DNA from: Ochotona curzoniae
Taxonomy: Eukaryota; Chordata; Mammalia; Lagomorpha; Ochotonidae
Assembly: GCF_017591425.1 (NCBI RefSeq)
Contig: NW_024466459.1
Location: 2,480,001 to 2,544,000 of the forward strand
Length of the DNA stretch: 64,000 nt
Reading direction: 5' to 3'
The notes under the pieces are model-generated. The model saw nothing but the letters and a program-made list of their open reading frames with translations. It was not told the DNA's origin and made no database searches. Both the position numbers and the translations under genes were made by a program. The stretch's first letter is position 1. Every line of letters begins with the position of its first letter. Shown in pieces: positions 34,790 through 45,439 of this stretch.

Positions 34790-35000
34790 ACTCATGTACA
34801 CAAACACACTAGCTGAGCACACCTGCTCACACTCACGTGGGTGCACACATGGGCAGAATACACACACGCATGCCTCACATATGCATATAACCATGGACAT
34901 GCATATACGTTCACATGTGTGCATGCTCACTGAACACACACACACTATTGCTCTGATGCATACAGTCTCGGGAACACACACTCTCACATTCACACGGAGC
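34790..35000. repeat. Cryptic CA-rich, alternating purine-pyrimidine tract
   Basis: Broken ACACAC/CATGCA/CATATA sequence over about 210 bp, a degenerate simple repeat. Confidence 0.8.
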
Positions 35001-35132
35001 ATATCTGAGCAGGAGAGGTCAGGCAAGGGGGTCGATATGAGGGAGGAATGGGAAGTAACAGCAGCTAGTTAAGTTTTAGTCTTTACAATTTTACTTCCTT
35101 TTAAAAAGATTTCTCCCTTTACTAGCATTTAC

Positions 35133-35447
35133 TAGATTGGTTTTTATTGGAAAGACAGATTTATAGACAGAAGAAGTTACAGGGAGAAAGATTTTCTTTC
35201 TGCTGCTTCATGCCCCAAGTGGCTACAATGGTCAGAGCTGAGCCAATCCGAAGCCATGAACCAGGTGCTTCTTCCAGGTCTCCCACATGGATGCAGGGTG
35301 CCAAGGCTTTTGGCTGTCCTCCACTGTTTTCCCAGGCCACAGGCAGAGAGCTGCATGGGAAGTGGAGCAACTGAGATTTGAACTAGCACTCATATGGGAT
35401 CCCAGCACTTGCAAGGAGAGGATTTAGCCACTGAGCCATCATGAAGG
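35133..35447 (-). repeat. C-SINE
   Basis: Reverse copy from GGTTTTTATTGGAAAGACAG to GAGCCATCATGAAGGC; box B read as TTTGAACTAGC. Confidence 0.9.
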
Positions 35448-35579
35448 CATAAAGAAATCATAAAAAAAAAAACCCAAAAAGATATTTTAGGAAAACCTAT
35501 GCACCATGTTTTATAATTTTATTTATTTGTTTCTAAGTTGAAGAGATTTTCAGAGAATGTAAAACTGGCCGTTTTATAA

Positions 35580-35859
35580 TTTAAAAAATATTTATTTATT
35601 TCAAAGGCAGAATTATGCACAAAGGCGAGACAGAGAGCATTTCCATCCACTGCTTCATTCCCAACATGCCTGCAACAGCCAGGGCTGGGTCAGGCTGAAT
35701 CCAGACGTGGAATACCTGGGTCTCCAATATGGGTGTCAGGGCTCCAGTCCATGGGCCATCTTATGTTGCCTTCCCAGACGCATTAGTGGAAAGCTGGATC
35801 CTAAGTGGAGCAGCTCAGGATGTTGGGGTTAACCTACTGCGCCACAACGACAGACCCCA
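35580..35859 (-). repeat. Old C-SINE
   Basis: ATTTATTTCAAAGGCAGAAT, GCAACAGCCAGGGCTGGG and CCTACTGCGCCACAACGACA. Confidence 0.85.
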
Positions 35860-36029
35860 CGTGAGCCATGTGCAAACTCACAACTCAGTGGCATTTCATC
35901 CACATCCATCATGTTGAGCGCCTGCCACTTCTGTGCAGTTTGAAAACATCTTCAACACCCACAGAAAACCTGTACTTATTCAACAAGACTCCTCCCAGTC
36001 TCTGGCAATGCTTGAGACTTTAAATACTA

Positions 36030-36210
36030 CCCTGGGAGGCAGTAGGGAGAGTGTAAATGGTTGGGTCCCTGCCACCAGTGTGGGATATCCAGAAAGTAAT
36101 CCTGGCTCCTGGCTTTGGTCTTGCCTCGCCCCAGCTGTGACAGGTGTTTGGGAAGTAAACCCACGATGGGGAGTTCTCATTCCTTCTTTCTCTGTGAAAT
36201 AGATAAACAC
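36030..36210 (+). repeat. C-SINE 3' half, old
   Basis: GGGAGGCAGTAGGGAGAG, GGGTCCCTGCCACCAGTGTG and GGCTCCTGGCTTTGGTC to TCTCTGTGAAATAGA. Confidence 0.7.
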
Positions 36211-36594
36211 CTGCACAAACAAATAACAACTACCTCTCTGATCCAGCTTCTGCTGGGGCTGGCAGGTGACACAGCAGACGCCGTGGCCAGGGGTCGTTAT
36301 GTCACAGAAAGCCTGCCTTTCTCCGTGCCAGGCATGCCAGGCGGAGAGGCCGGGCCTGTTCACACAGGCTCCTGCTGTGACCTTCACTTCTTTCCCCGCA
36401 GGTCACTTCCCCCAGCAGCAAACTGTAGCCAGGACCCAGGAGATAAGGTTCAGAATCCTCCTTGGAGTGTTCAGGCTTAAAAAAAAAGAAAGAAAAGAAA
36501 AGGACACATTTGAAAACAACAACAACAAAAAAATCAAACGTGGATTTGTAGCAGTTTCAGCCGCCTATTTTAAAACTCCCTTTCCTGTGGTTCT
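36211..36594. other. Unassigned stretch
   Basis: GC-richer to 36,470, then an A/G-rich run 36,479-36,535. No exon defended. Confidence 0.4.
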
Positions 36595-37400
36595 TTAACC
36601 CTGTTTACTGAGGTGTAACACAGAGAAAAGTGTATGCAGTAGAGATATGCACGTCATGGTCTTATCACAAAGCAAAGAACAGCAGAACAGCAGCTCCAAA
36701 AATGCCCCGAAGGAGCCGGTGCTGTGGCTGAGCAGGTAAAGACGCTGCCGCCGTGGGCGTCCCCTCTGGGCTCTCAGTCCTGTTCCGGCTGCTCCACTTC
36801 CAATCCAGCTCCCTGTTCATGGCTTAGGAGAAGCAACAGAAGAGTGTCCCAATGTTTGGGCCCCTGCACCCATGTGGGAGACCCGGATAAAACTCTTGGC
36901 TCCTGGCTTTGGCCTGTTTCAGTGCTGGCTGTTGTGGCTATCTAGAGAGTGAACCAGTGGATGGAAGGTTGCTCGGTAACTCTTTCAAAATAAATAAAAA
37001 ATAAATCTTTAAAAAAGAAAAGAGAAGAAATTCTCCATTGAATGTTCACCTATGTCGCCTTCCTCCCTGGGGAGGCAGCTTGAAACTTGAACTGGTAAGC
37101 TATCATCTCCTTGGCAAGTTAATTTCTGCTGGCTCTCTGGCTTTTTTTTTTTTTTTTTTTTTTTTTGTAGAAAGATTTACACAGTATGGACTCTTGTGCG
37201 GTTGGTGTGCTTGGCTCAGCCTAGCGTGTGAGCCTCATTCACACTGTGGGTTGGAATAGTAGCTCACTGGTGCTTCTCACCATGTGGTATTCTGTTGTAT
37301 GAACATAGGAGTTGATTCTGTTGGTGAATATCTGAGTTTCCCTCGGTGTGTGGCCGTTATGAATGGTGATGCTGTGAACGCTCTCGCGGGAGGGAACTCC
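36595..37400 (-). mobile_element. Ancient L1 relic split by a C-SINE
   Basis: GTTTACTGAGGTGTAACAC, then after the SINE: TAGCTCACTGGTGCTTCTCA, TGTGGTATTCTGTTGTATGA and GGCCGTTATGAATGGTGATG resemble the antisense of older L1 near the ORF2 end. A poly-T run lies at 37,142-37,166. Confidence 0.6.
36712..37020 (+). repeat. C-SINE, older rabbit-like subfamily
   Basis: GGAGCCGGTGCTGTGGCTGA head and a TTTCAAAATAAATAAAAAAT tail; lacks the young-subfamily changes. Confidence 0.9.
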
Positions 37401-38420
37401 AGCAAGTTCGCAGAAGGGCAGGATTGAGCCTACACGGAGGGCCCTGATGAAGAGGCACACGTCACTTCTTTCCGGCTGGCACCAAAGGAGGGTGCTGGAG
37501 AGAAGAAGGTCTCTGCTGTTCCAGAAATCCTGCACGAAAGGCAGAGGAATTTTGCAGGGCTGAGGATCAAGTGCCTTCTGGACAAAGAAGTTTGTCCAAA
37601 GGATGCTTGAACAAGGCCAGAGGAAGGTTCTTTGTGAAGAAGCTAAGCACTGTCCCAAGGGATGGAGGCAGATGTGTACAACAGAGTCTACTGGCAATGG
37701 CGGTTTGCCCACCGGCAATGGCGGTTTGCCCACCTGCAGAGGTTTGTCAGAAGGGCCAGAAGAGTCAATGGTGCCAACCCCAGAGTCCACCTAGTATCGT
37801 AGCTCCTTCAGTAGATAGAAAGAAAACTTCAGGTTCCTTGCTTGCCCATACTAAACATTAGCACAGTTCATAGAATATTTCCATTGAACTCAAGCTTTGG
37901 GACTCTGCACCCGTGTGGGAGACTCTCCTGGATCTGGACTGCTCTGGCAGGTTCAATGGCTTTTCTGAACAATGTGTGCTTAGAGTCCACCTGGACTTGA
38001 AAGCCCAAGGTTTATGGTGTCAAGTGAAGGATTCTTTTCATTTATTTAAAAAAAATTTTTTTTAACAGGGTGCTCACTTGTCCCAAGGCATTTAATGAAA
38101 AAGACTGTTTTCCCTGCCCACCCTGCACGGCCGCCTTGGATGTCAACCCAGTGCCCAAACAGGATGTGTTTGTTTCTGTACTGTTCTATTGTTTTTTTAC
38201 ATATCTGCACCCGAACCGCATTGTCTTAATCTCCGCTGCTTTGTTACGGGTTTTGGCAGAGAAGCCCTCCTCCTTGGGGTTTTCTTTGTGAGATGGACGA
38301 TTCTTGCCCCTTTGTGTGTCCTGATAACCTTCTAGAATTGGGTTTTCATGTTTTACAATCATTAATATCTGGAAAATTGTATTTGGTCATTTTTAATGTA
38401 TAAATCAAGTAGGAGGTAAG
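37401..38420. other. Unassigned stretch
   Basis: Includes a 183-codon minus frame (37,239-37,790) that crosses the L1 relic, and a possible C-SINE scrap at 37,890-37,945 (GGGACTCTGCACCCGTGTGG). No defended exon. Confidence 0.4.
37693..37734. repeat. Perfect tandem duplication, 2 x 21 bp
   Basis: Unit begins GGCAATGGCGG and ends TTTGCCCACC; the two copies are identical and in the same translation frame. Confidence 0.95.
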
Positions 38421-38424
38421 TGCT

Positions 38425-38566
38425 TTCTCCCAGTTCCTGGCTTTGGCCTGGCCCAGCCCCAGCCGCTAACAACCATTCCGGCAGTGAATCGGTAGGTGGA
38501 AAGATCTCTCTGTTTCTCTGTAATTCTGCCCTTCAAATAAATAAAATAAATTTAAAAAAATAAAGG
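38425..38566 (+). repeat. C-SINE 3' end fragment
   Basis: TTCCTGGCTTTGGCCTGGCC, GGCAGTGAATCGGTAGGTGG and a TTCAAATAAATAAAATAAAT tail of the older type. Confidence 0.8.
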
Positions 38567-38816
38567 CAAAAAATATTAAGAGCTACAGTGTCCTCCTTGC
38601 CCCATTCTGTAACAGCATCCCCACCTCCTGCCAAGCAGGAGCGGTGACTATTCCTTCCTGTTCACCTTGCACTTGAGGACCTCAAAACGTCCAGCTAGCA
38701 AATAGAGTTGGAATTCAGTGGAAATATTGCTTTGCATTCTATATGAATAATGCAGTTACCAGATGCAATACTTTCTGGTTTCCTTTAGAGGAGAGTCTTG
38801 GCATCTCTTTGAAAAA

Positions 38817-39233
38817 AAATTTTTTTTAAGATCTATATGTTTATTTGAAAAGCAGAGGAGAGAGGAAGAGCAAAGAGAGAGGTCATCTACCCATTGTTAT
38901 ACTCCCAAAAGGCCTTCAACAGTTAGGCTGGGCAGAGTTACACAGAGAGAAAGAGAGGCAGAGACAGAGAGAAAGAAAGATCTTCTACCTACTGGTTCAC
39001 TTTCCAAATGACCACATTGGCCAGAGCTGAGCTGATCCAAAGCTGGGAACAGAAACGTCCTTCTGGTCTCCAACATGAGTGCCCAAGCACTTGAGCCACC
39101 CTCTTCTGCTTTCCTAGGCTATAAGCAGGGAGTTGGATCAAGAAAGATGAGCATCTGGGACACAAACTGGTGCCTTGCAGGATGCTGGCAGTGAAGATGG
39201 CAGCTTAGCTTACTATGCCACAGCACTGTCCCC
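38817..39233 (-). repeat. C-SINE with partly duplicated 3' region
   Basis: Two 3'-type segments (about 38,845-38,925 and 38,938-39,010), each with a GAGAG-rich run and an ACTCCCAAA/ACTTTCCAAA box, precede one body and head ending CCACAGCACTGTCCCC. Confidence 0.8.
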
Positions 39234-39239
39234 ATTTAC

Positions 39240-39600
39240 TGATTTATAAAACATAGTGAGAGGAATTGGGTTCTTGCCAAATCACCCTGGTAAGGTCGTG
39301 CAGCTCTTTGGTGGAGTAGAGTCCCTCTCCTCCCTTCTCAGGCTCACTGTGTCCCCATTGGGCTATACTGTGTCTTGTGCTAGTTACAGGCATGCTGGCT
39401 GAGGAACCCATAATCTCCCCAGGGAGATGTATCTGCATCATGTCATAGCAAGTGGGAAGGCCAACTCTTTCTGGGGGGCACTGGGGTGTAGACTGACTCA
39501 CAGGGTTCATAGACATGTGGAGCACCATCACCCTATGTCCTGATTCCACATGTTGGGGTGCTGGGGTCCCAGATAAAGCCCTGACCTTGGCCTAACAGGG
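39240..39600 (-). repeat. Unassigned interspersed repeat, copy B
   Basis: Minus-strand CCAATGGGGACACAGTGAGCC and flanks align with 8,500-8,830. The element may extend to about 40,080, where no counterpart is seen in this window. Family not recognised. Confidence 0.45.
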
Positions 39601-40074
39601 CTGCCTTTGTTGGATGTCTAACCATCTTTGAAATCCAGCTACGTAAGTCATTCAGTACTGAGCTTGGCCTTAGCTTTCTCTGCCCTGCCAGGGTAGGAAA
39701 CGACAGCTTTCCTGTATGCCACCATATGTGGTTTTCGCACTTGGCTTCAAATGGCCTATAACCCTTAGCAATTTGTTGTCATCTTCTAGAGCATTCATGA
39801 TGCTTATCAAGGCCCTTCACATCACTCAGCTACATTGATTCCTCCACAAGTCTCGGCTGCCTGATTTATTACATCTGCTACTGGAGTCGCTTCAACATGG
39901 ACACCCTCCCCATTTGCTAACAGTAAAAACTTGAACCATTCAACCACTACCTTAGGCCTAGGACTGCCTGAGATCCACCACTCACCACTAATGATGGGGA
40001 CCTCAGGCCCCCTGTTACTTCCACAGCCCACCTTATTTTCTGTTTTCTTAGTCTTGACTGTTGGGATTCTCCTA
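39601..40074. other. Unassigned stretch, possibly the rest of copy B
   Basis: A 111-codon minus frame (39,822-40,157) has no recognised domain. Confidence 0.35.
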
Positions 40075-40300
40075 TATCCTGCCTGAGATTGAGTCCCACC
40101 TCGGCTTCCAATCCAGCTTCTTGTTAATGTGCTTGGGAGGCAGTAGAGTTGGCTCAAATACCGGGTTTCAGTTGTCCATGTGGCAGACGTGGGTGGAGTG
40201 CTGGGCTCCTAGTCCTGGCTGTCACAGGTATTAAGGGAGTAAGCTGGCAGATGGAAGGTCTCTTTCTCATGTCAATAACCTTTTAAAAGGAGCATCCTTA
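40075..40300 (+). repeat. Old C-SINE
   Basis: GGCTTCCAATCCAGCTTC, TTGGGAGGCAGTAGAGTTGG and GGCTCCTAGTCCTGGCTGTC. Confidence 0.75.
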
Positions 40301-40304
40301 TTAA

Positions 40305-40840
40305 AACCAACACGAAACAGAACAACCAGCACTGTGAAAGTAAGGGGAGGACAGAGGCAAATTCAGGCAGAGGGGCGAGTCACACTGCAATGTCAGTCCA
40401 GTGAAACTTTGGCCTGGGTCTTGCCTTATCTGATGCAGAGCAGTGTCCAGCAGCAGGTAGAAGTGGCCAGTGTGTGCTGTCCCTTTGCCGTTGCCACTGG
40501 ATGTGTGTTAGCTATTCTGTGACTTGTGTAATCCCAGACAAGGCAGCTGTCTGTGGCAGAGGCAGGTCTCCAAGGAACAGGAAGCTGGGAGGATCTTCCG
40601 CCTGCATCATAGCTGGGTGGCTTTTTGTTTTTCCTCCAGGGGCAGTTGAGGTGACACATTTCCATGTCTACCCTACATGGTGTACTCATCATTCACTTAG
40701 CTTTTCTTTTATTTCTCTCCAGCATAGAGGTCTAGCATTGGCTTCCTCTGATTTATTCCTATTTATTTGCTACTTAGTCTTGGAAATCTATAACTTTTTT
40801 TTTTTTAAATTCTCATTGCTGTTTAACATAGACTGACAAA
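40305..40840. other. Unassigned stretch
   Basis: No exon or repeat recognised; poly-T near 40,795-40,805. Confidence 0.4.
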
Positions 40841-40844
40841 TAGA

Positions 40845-41130
40845 AACTTATTTATTTAAACAGTTCATTCATTTTGACTTATTTCAGAGGCAGATAGAGT
40901 CCCTATGTGCTGGCTCACTTCCCACATGCCCACAGGGGCTGAGGCTGGGCCAGGATTGCCAGAATCACAACCCGGTATTCCCACAGGGGTGGCACCACTT
41001 GCCGCCTCTCCGGGAGCACACGACCAGAAGACTGCCTGGAAGCAGAGCTGGGACTTGAACCTTGGGCACTCTGCTAGAGCATCCAGGCATTCTAGGCAGT
41101 GTCTTACTCACTGGAGCACGTGACTGCTCC
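40845..41130 (-). repeat. Old C-SINE
   Basis: GACTTATTTCAGAGGCAGAT, TGGCTCACTTCCCACATGC, GCAGAGCTGGGACTTGAACC. Confidence 0.75.
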
Positions 41131-41149
41131 TGGACTGTTCAGAGACTTA

Positions 41150-41945
41150 AATTTGAACTGTTTCTACTTCTTGGTGCTTTTTCTGTGCTTAGTTAACTAT
41201 CCAATTTCTCAACAAGAATATTTTATTTTGGTCTCTCTTTCTTTCTAAAATAGGGATTTAAAAAAAAAAACAGACTTTGTACTCAAGCATGGTTTTAGCT
41301 GCATCTCAATTTTGGGATATACTATTCTCACCGTCAGTTTAAAATATTTTCCTAGTTCTCACTGTGACTTAAAAAAAAAATCTGTGTCATGAGTGTACAC
41401 GTAGTTTTTGAAGACTTTTTTGACTTACTTTTTTATCCTTAACTGCATCACTGTCTGAGCATGTGTTCTAGCAAGATTTAGATCATCTGGAAGATGTTGG
41501 GACTTGCTATACGGCTCAGCATTTCATAAACATTCCATATGTACTTGAAAGGCATCTGTGGCCTGCAGTTGTGGATGCGCCAGTCTATATATGTCCGTTC
41601 ATGTTAAGTTTGATTGTCCAGTTGTTCAAGTGTTTCTTCCTAATTTTGCACCTGCTTTTCTAAACAGTGAGTGATATATAAATACAAGTTCAATGTCATT
41701 GCAGATTTCTCTGTACCTCCTTGCAACTCCACCCATTTTTCTTACTATATATATTTTGAAGCTATGTGTTTTAGGCACACACACACATTTAGAGCTGGTG
41801 GATTTTCTTGATGAACTCGAGTATTATCATTATGCTATGTTCCCTTTTATTAATAGTAATCGCTTTTCCCTTAGGTCTACTTTCTTTTAAGAAGTTTTGC
41901 ATGGTGTGTCTTTTTTAAGAGAAATTTATTTTAAAAACTATGGTA
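41150..41945 (-). mobile_element. Ancient L1 relic (antisense ORF2 region)
   Basis: TTTTAGCTGCATCTCAATTTTGGGATATA, CAGTTTAAAATATTTTCCTA, ATATATTTTGAAGCTATGTG, GGCACACACACACATTTAGA and AATCGCTTTTCCCTTAGGTC reproduce the well-known antisense L1 series (the first split motif is given in two parts: TTTTAGCTGCATCTC and AATTTTGGGATATA). Inactive. Confidence 0.75.
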
Positions 41946-41963
41946 AAAAAAAATACATAATTA

Positions 41964-42290
41964 GGGCCCGGCGCGATGGCACAGTGGTTAAGGTTCTCGC
42001 CTTGCACGCCTGGGATCCCATATGGTCGCCCAGTTCTAATCCCGGCAGCCCCGCTTCCCATGCAGCTCTCTGACTGTGGCCTGGGAAAGCAGTCGAGGAC
42101 GGCCCAAAGCTTTGGGACCCTGCACCTGCGTGGCAGACCTGGAGGAGGCTCCTGGCTTCTGACTGGCATAGTAGCATCGGCCGTTGCGCTGACTTGGGGA
42201 GTGAATCATTGGATGGAAGATCTTCCTCTCTCTCTCTCCTCTCTCCTCTCTGTATATCCGCCTTTCCAATAAAAATAAATCTTAAAAAAA
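41964..42290 (+). repeat. C-SINE, young subfamily, near-intact
   Basis: Head GGGCCCGGCGCGATGGCACA, TTGCGCTGACTTGGGGAG and a TTTCCAATAAAAATAAATC tail; duplication ATAATTA at 41,957-41,963 and 42,291-42,297. Confidence 0.95.
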
Positions 42291-42297
42291 ATAATTA

Positions 42298-42586
42298 AAA
42301 AGATATTTATTTGAAAGAGAGTGGCAGCTCTTTCATATGCTAGTTTACTCCCTAAAGGGGTACAACATTCAGGCCTAGATTAGGCCAGAGCCAAGACCAG
42401 GAGCTTCTCTCAGTTTCCTTGTGGGCGGCAGGGCCCAAGCACTTGACCATCATTTTTTGTCTTTGGCACATTTAGCAGATAGTGGGATTAGGAGTGGAGC
42501 CCCTGGCTCTCTAACTGGCACTCCCAAATGGGATGCCAGTGCTGCAAGTGGTGGCTTAACCTGTTGCTCCACAACACCAGCCCCCA
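42298..42586 (-). repeat. Old C-SINE
   Basis: GATATTTATTTGAAAGAGAG, GGGCCCAAGCACTTGACC, GGGATGCCAGTGCTGCAAG. Head-to-tail inverted with the young copy immediately left. Confidence 0.85.
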
Positions 42587-42619
42587 TATAACATGGAATT
42601 TATCCTCAAAATCTTCTTT

Positions 42620-42928
42620 TTAAAGATTTATCTCTTGTTTGTTATTATTTTTTTCAAAGATGTATTGTTTTCACTGGAAAGGCAGATATACAGAGAGAAG
42701 GAGAGACAAAGATTTTCTGGTTCACTCCCCGAGTGGCTACAAGGTCAGAGTTGAGCCGATCGGGAGTACATGGTCCCAAGGCTTTGGGCCATCCTCCACT
42801 GCTTTCCCAGGCCACCCGCAGGGAGCTGGATGGGAAGTGGAGCTGCTGGGATTAGACCCGGCACCCATACAGGATCCTGGTGCATTCAAGGTGAGGACTT
42901 TAACCACTGCACTATCGCGCCGGGCCCC
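42620..42928 (-). repeat. C-SINE with internal deletion
   Basis: GGAAAGGCAGATATACAGAG to ACTATCGCGCCGGGCCCC; the segment between TTGAGCCGATCGGG and AGTACATGGTCCC is shortened. Confidence 0.9.
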
Positions 42929-43044
42929 TTTTTGAGTATTTTTACAAAAACATCTGCTTGGTGTAGTCTGTGTTGTGTAATCTGCTTTGCTTTTTTACAA
43001 CCCTTTAAACATGCAGAAACTTCAGGGAAAAGATAATGGCAGTT

Positions 43045-43160
43045 TCACAACATTGAGACTATAGTGAATGCAACTGAATTCCATACTTGAAATGACTAAA
43101 GTGGCAAATTTTATATTTATGTATCATATTTTGCCACAATGAAAGAGGATTTTCCAAAGA
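43045..43160 (+). repeat. L1 3' UTR fragment
   Basis: TGCAACTGAATTCCATACTT, AAAGTGGCAAATTTTATATT and CATATTTTGCCACAATGAAA match the AATGCCACTGAATTGTACAC...GTGAATTTCACCTCAATAAA pattern of L1 ends. Confidence 0.55.
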
Positions 43161-43351
43161 TACAAAAAGCGACTCTAACACTCTATTACCACAGAAATAG
43201 ACTGAGGGCCCAATCCAACAAGTTATCTGTTGTTTGCCAACCTGTGCTCTCCCAAAAATTGGAGTTCAGTGCTGTAGAAAGTGGGGCTGTGGGCATGGCC
43301 TTGCCTGGGCAGGAGGAACAGTTCATGACTGGCAGAGATGGGGGTTTGCCC

Positions 43352-43545
43352 TAGCATTTAGGACACTTGGTTGGGGTGCCCACCTCTCGTATCGGAGTGT
43401 CTGAGTTCACGTCCTGGCTGCACTCCTGATTCACCACTCTCCCAATGCAGACCCAGATAATAGGTGGTGCGCCAGGTGGAGGAGTCCCTGCCCCTAATGG
43501 GAGGGGAGGAAGCAGCAGGTGTTGGCAAGGAGGTAGGGAAATTGA
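43352..43545 (+). repeat. Old C-SINE fragment
   Basis: GGGGTGCCCACCTCTCGTAT then TGAGTTCACGTCCTGGCTGC (head with box B remnant); body poorly kept. Confidence 0.55.
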
Positions 43546-43564
43546 GATGCTGGTGTGCTGCATG

Positions 43565-44430
43565 GTAGGAACTTAAACAGAAAACAATATGGTAGTTCCA
43601 CAGAAAAGTGAACAGAATTACTTCCTCTTTTTTTTTTTTAAGATTTATTTTATTTTTATTGGAAAGTCATATATAGATAGGAGACAGAGAGGAAGATCTT
43701 CCATCTGCTGATTCACTCCCCAAGTAGCTGCCATAGCCGGAGCTGAGCCAATCTGAAGCCAGGAGCCGAGAGGTTCTTTCCATGCAGGTGCAGGGTCCCA
43801 AGGCTTTGGGCCATCCTTGACTGCCCTCCCAGGACACAAGCAGGGAGCTGGATGGGAAGTGGGGCCACCAGGACACAAACCAGCACCCATATAGGATCCG
43901 AGTGCATGCAAGGTGAGGACTTTAGCCATTAGGCTATTGCGCTGGGCCCACAGAATTACCTTCTGATTTAGCAATCCAGAAGTGAAAGCAGAAGTGCAAA
44001 CATGTGTCTGTGCCCATGTTCATGGCAGCAACCCCACAACAGCCAAAAGCTGGAAGCAGCTCAAGCGTCCACTGACAATGAACGGGCAAACAAACCATCG
44101 TAGGTCTGTCCATAGGAGGGACTCTTCAGTCCTAAACAGGAAGGAAATTCTTGACACATGCGCAACACAAATGAGTCTTAGTGAAATAGACCAAACACAG
44201 AAGAACAAAAGCCGTATGATTCCACTTGGCATGGCACCCCTAGAGTAGCCAAATTCATAGAGACAAAAAGTAGAAGTCGGGTTTCCGGGCCTTCAGGGAG
44301 AGGGAGATGGGAGCGGACTGATGCAAGCTGAGGCTTCTTTTTCCACAATGAAAAGAGTCCTGGAGATCAGTTGTAAAACACTGAATGTACCCAACACGGC
44401 TGACCTACTTGCACTTAAAATGGTTGAGAT
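43565..44430 (+). mobile_element. Ancient L1 3' end split by a C-SINE
   Basis: AACAATATGGTAGTTCCACA, ATGTTCATGGCAGCAACCC, CAAAAGCTGGAAGCAGCTCA, AGCGTCCACTGACAATGAA, then the 3' UTR signature GAATGTACCCAACACGGCTG and CACTTAAAATGGTTGAGATG. Decayed, no intact frame. Confidence 0.8.
43622..43949 (-). repeat. C-SINE inserted in the L1 relic
   Basis: Complete reverse copy; duplication ACAGAATTAC at 43,612-43,621 and 43,950-43,959. Confidence 0.95.
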
Positions 44431-44735
44431 GGGGCCCAGCATGATAGCCTAGTGGCCTGAAGTCCTCACCTTGCATGTGCCGGGATCCTAAATGGGCACC
44501 GGTCCGTACCCTGCCTGATTCACTTCCCTTCCAGCTCCTTGGCTGTGTCCTAGGAGGACAGCCCAAAGCCTTGGGACCCTGCACTCATTGTGGGGACCTT
44601 GAAGAAACTCCTGGTTCCTGCCTTCGGACTGGCTCAGTTCTGGCCATGGCAGCCACATTTGGGGAGTGAACCAGCCGATTTAACGGGTTCTATTCTCTGT
44701 TTTCCAGTCTTTCAAAATGAAAACAAACAAACAAA
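44431..44735 (+). repeat. C-SINE
   Basis: GGGGCCCAGCATGATAGCC to TCTTTCAAAATGAAAACAAA; follows the L1 3' end without a gap. Confidence 0.9.
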
Positions 44736-44872
44736 CGCAAGGCTACTCATCAATGAAACACTGCTGGCTTCTTCCATGTTTACTTATCGGAAGCTCAGAA
44801 GACTCGCCCGAAGGTGCAGACATTCAATCAGTGGCCCCAGTGGACAAACAAGTGGAGAACTACAAGGCGAGC

Positions 44873-44912
44873 AGCAGGTTTACCCCCAGAACAGCAGGTT
44901 TACCCCCAGAAC
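44873..44912. repeat. Perfect tandem duplication, 2 x 20 bp
   Basis: Unit AGCAGGTTTACCCCCAGAAC occurs twice head to tail. Confidence 0.95.
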
Positions 44913-45439
44913 CTTTGGAAGGGAGAAGCATTCCATTTCCCTGCGGGAGGCAGACAGGCTGCTGGGGGCGGCGGGAGCCGGGCGTGCGGGAAGCCGGTTC
45001 CCAGCTCAGGATAAGTGATCACCCCACGGGCTGTGCTCCCTGACTCACTCTGGGTGCCCCCGCCCTAGCCAGTGACCTCGGGCCAATCCCTTAATGAGTC
45101 CACACCTCATGCCTCTCATCTGGCTGGGACAATTGCCTGGTGCAGGTTTTAGACTCCCTGGGGGCAGGGCTTGCGTGTGCAACCATTCAGGTTCCTGGAG
45201 AGGCTTCGGGTAGGATCCTGGGCAGTGTCCCTAGTGTCCCTTCCCTGGGTGGAAAGCCCCTGGCCCTGCACGGCCAGCCAGCAGCATTTTGTCCCGAATA
45301 TACTTGCTTGCACGAGTTGGATTGTCTTTTGCACACTTCCTTGGGAGTCGTAAAAAAACAAAACAACAAAACTTGCTTGTAAAGAAACAGAAAAGGACCC
45401 AACAGCAGGTCCTCGAAGTTGCATCCCCAATGCCGCGAG
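44913..45439. other. Unassigned island shore
   Basis: Transitional GC content leading to the CpG island; no exon recognised. Confidence 0.4.
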
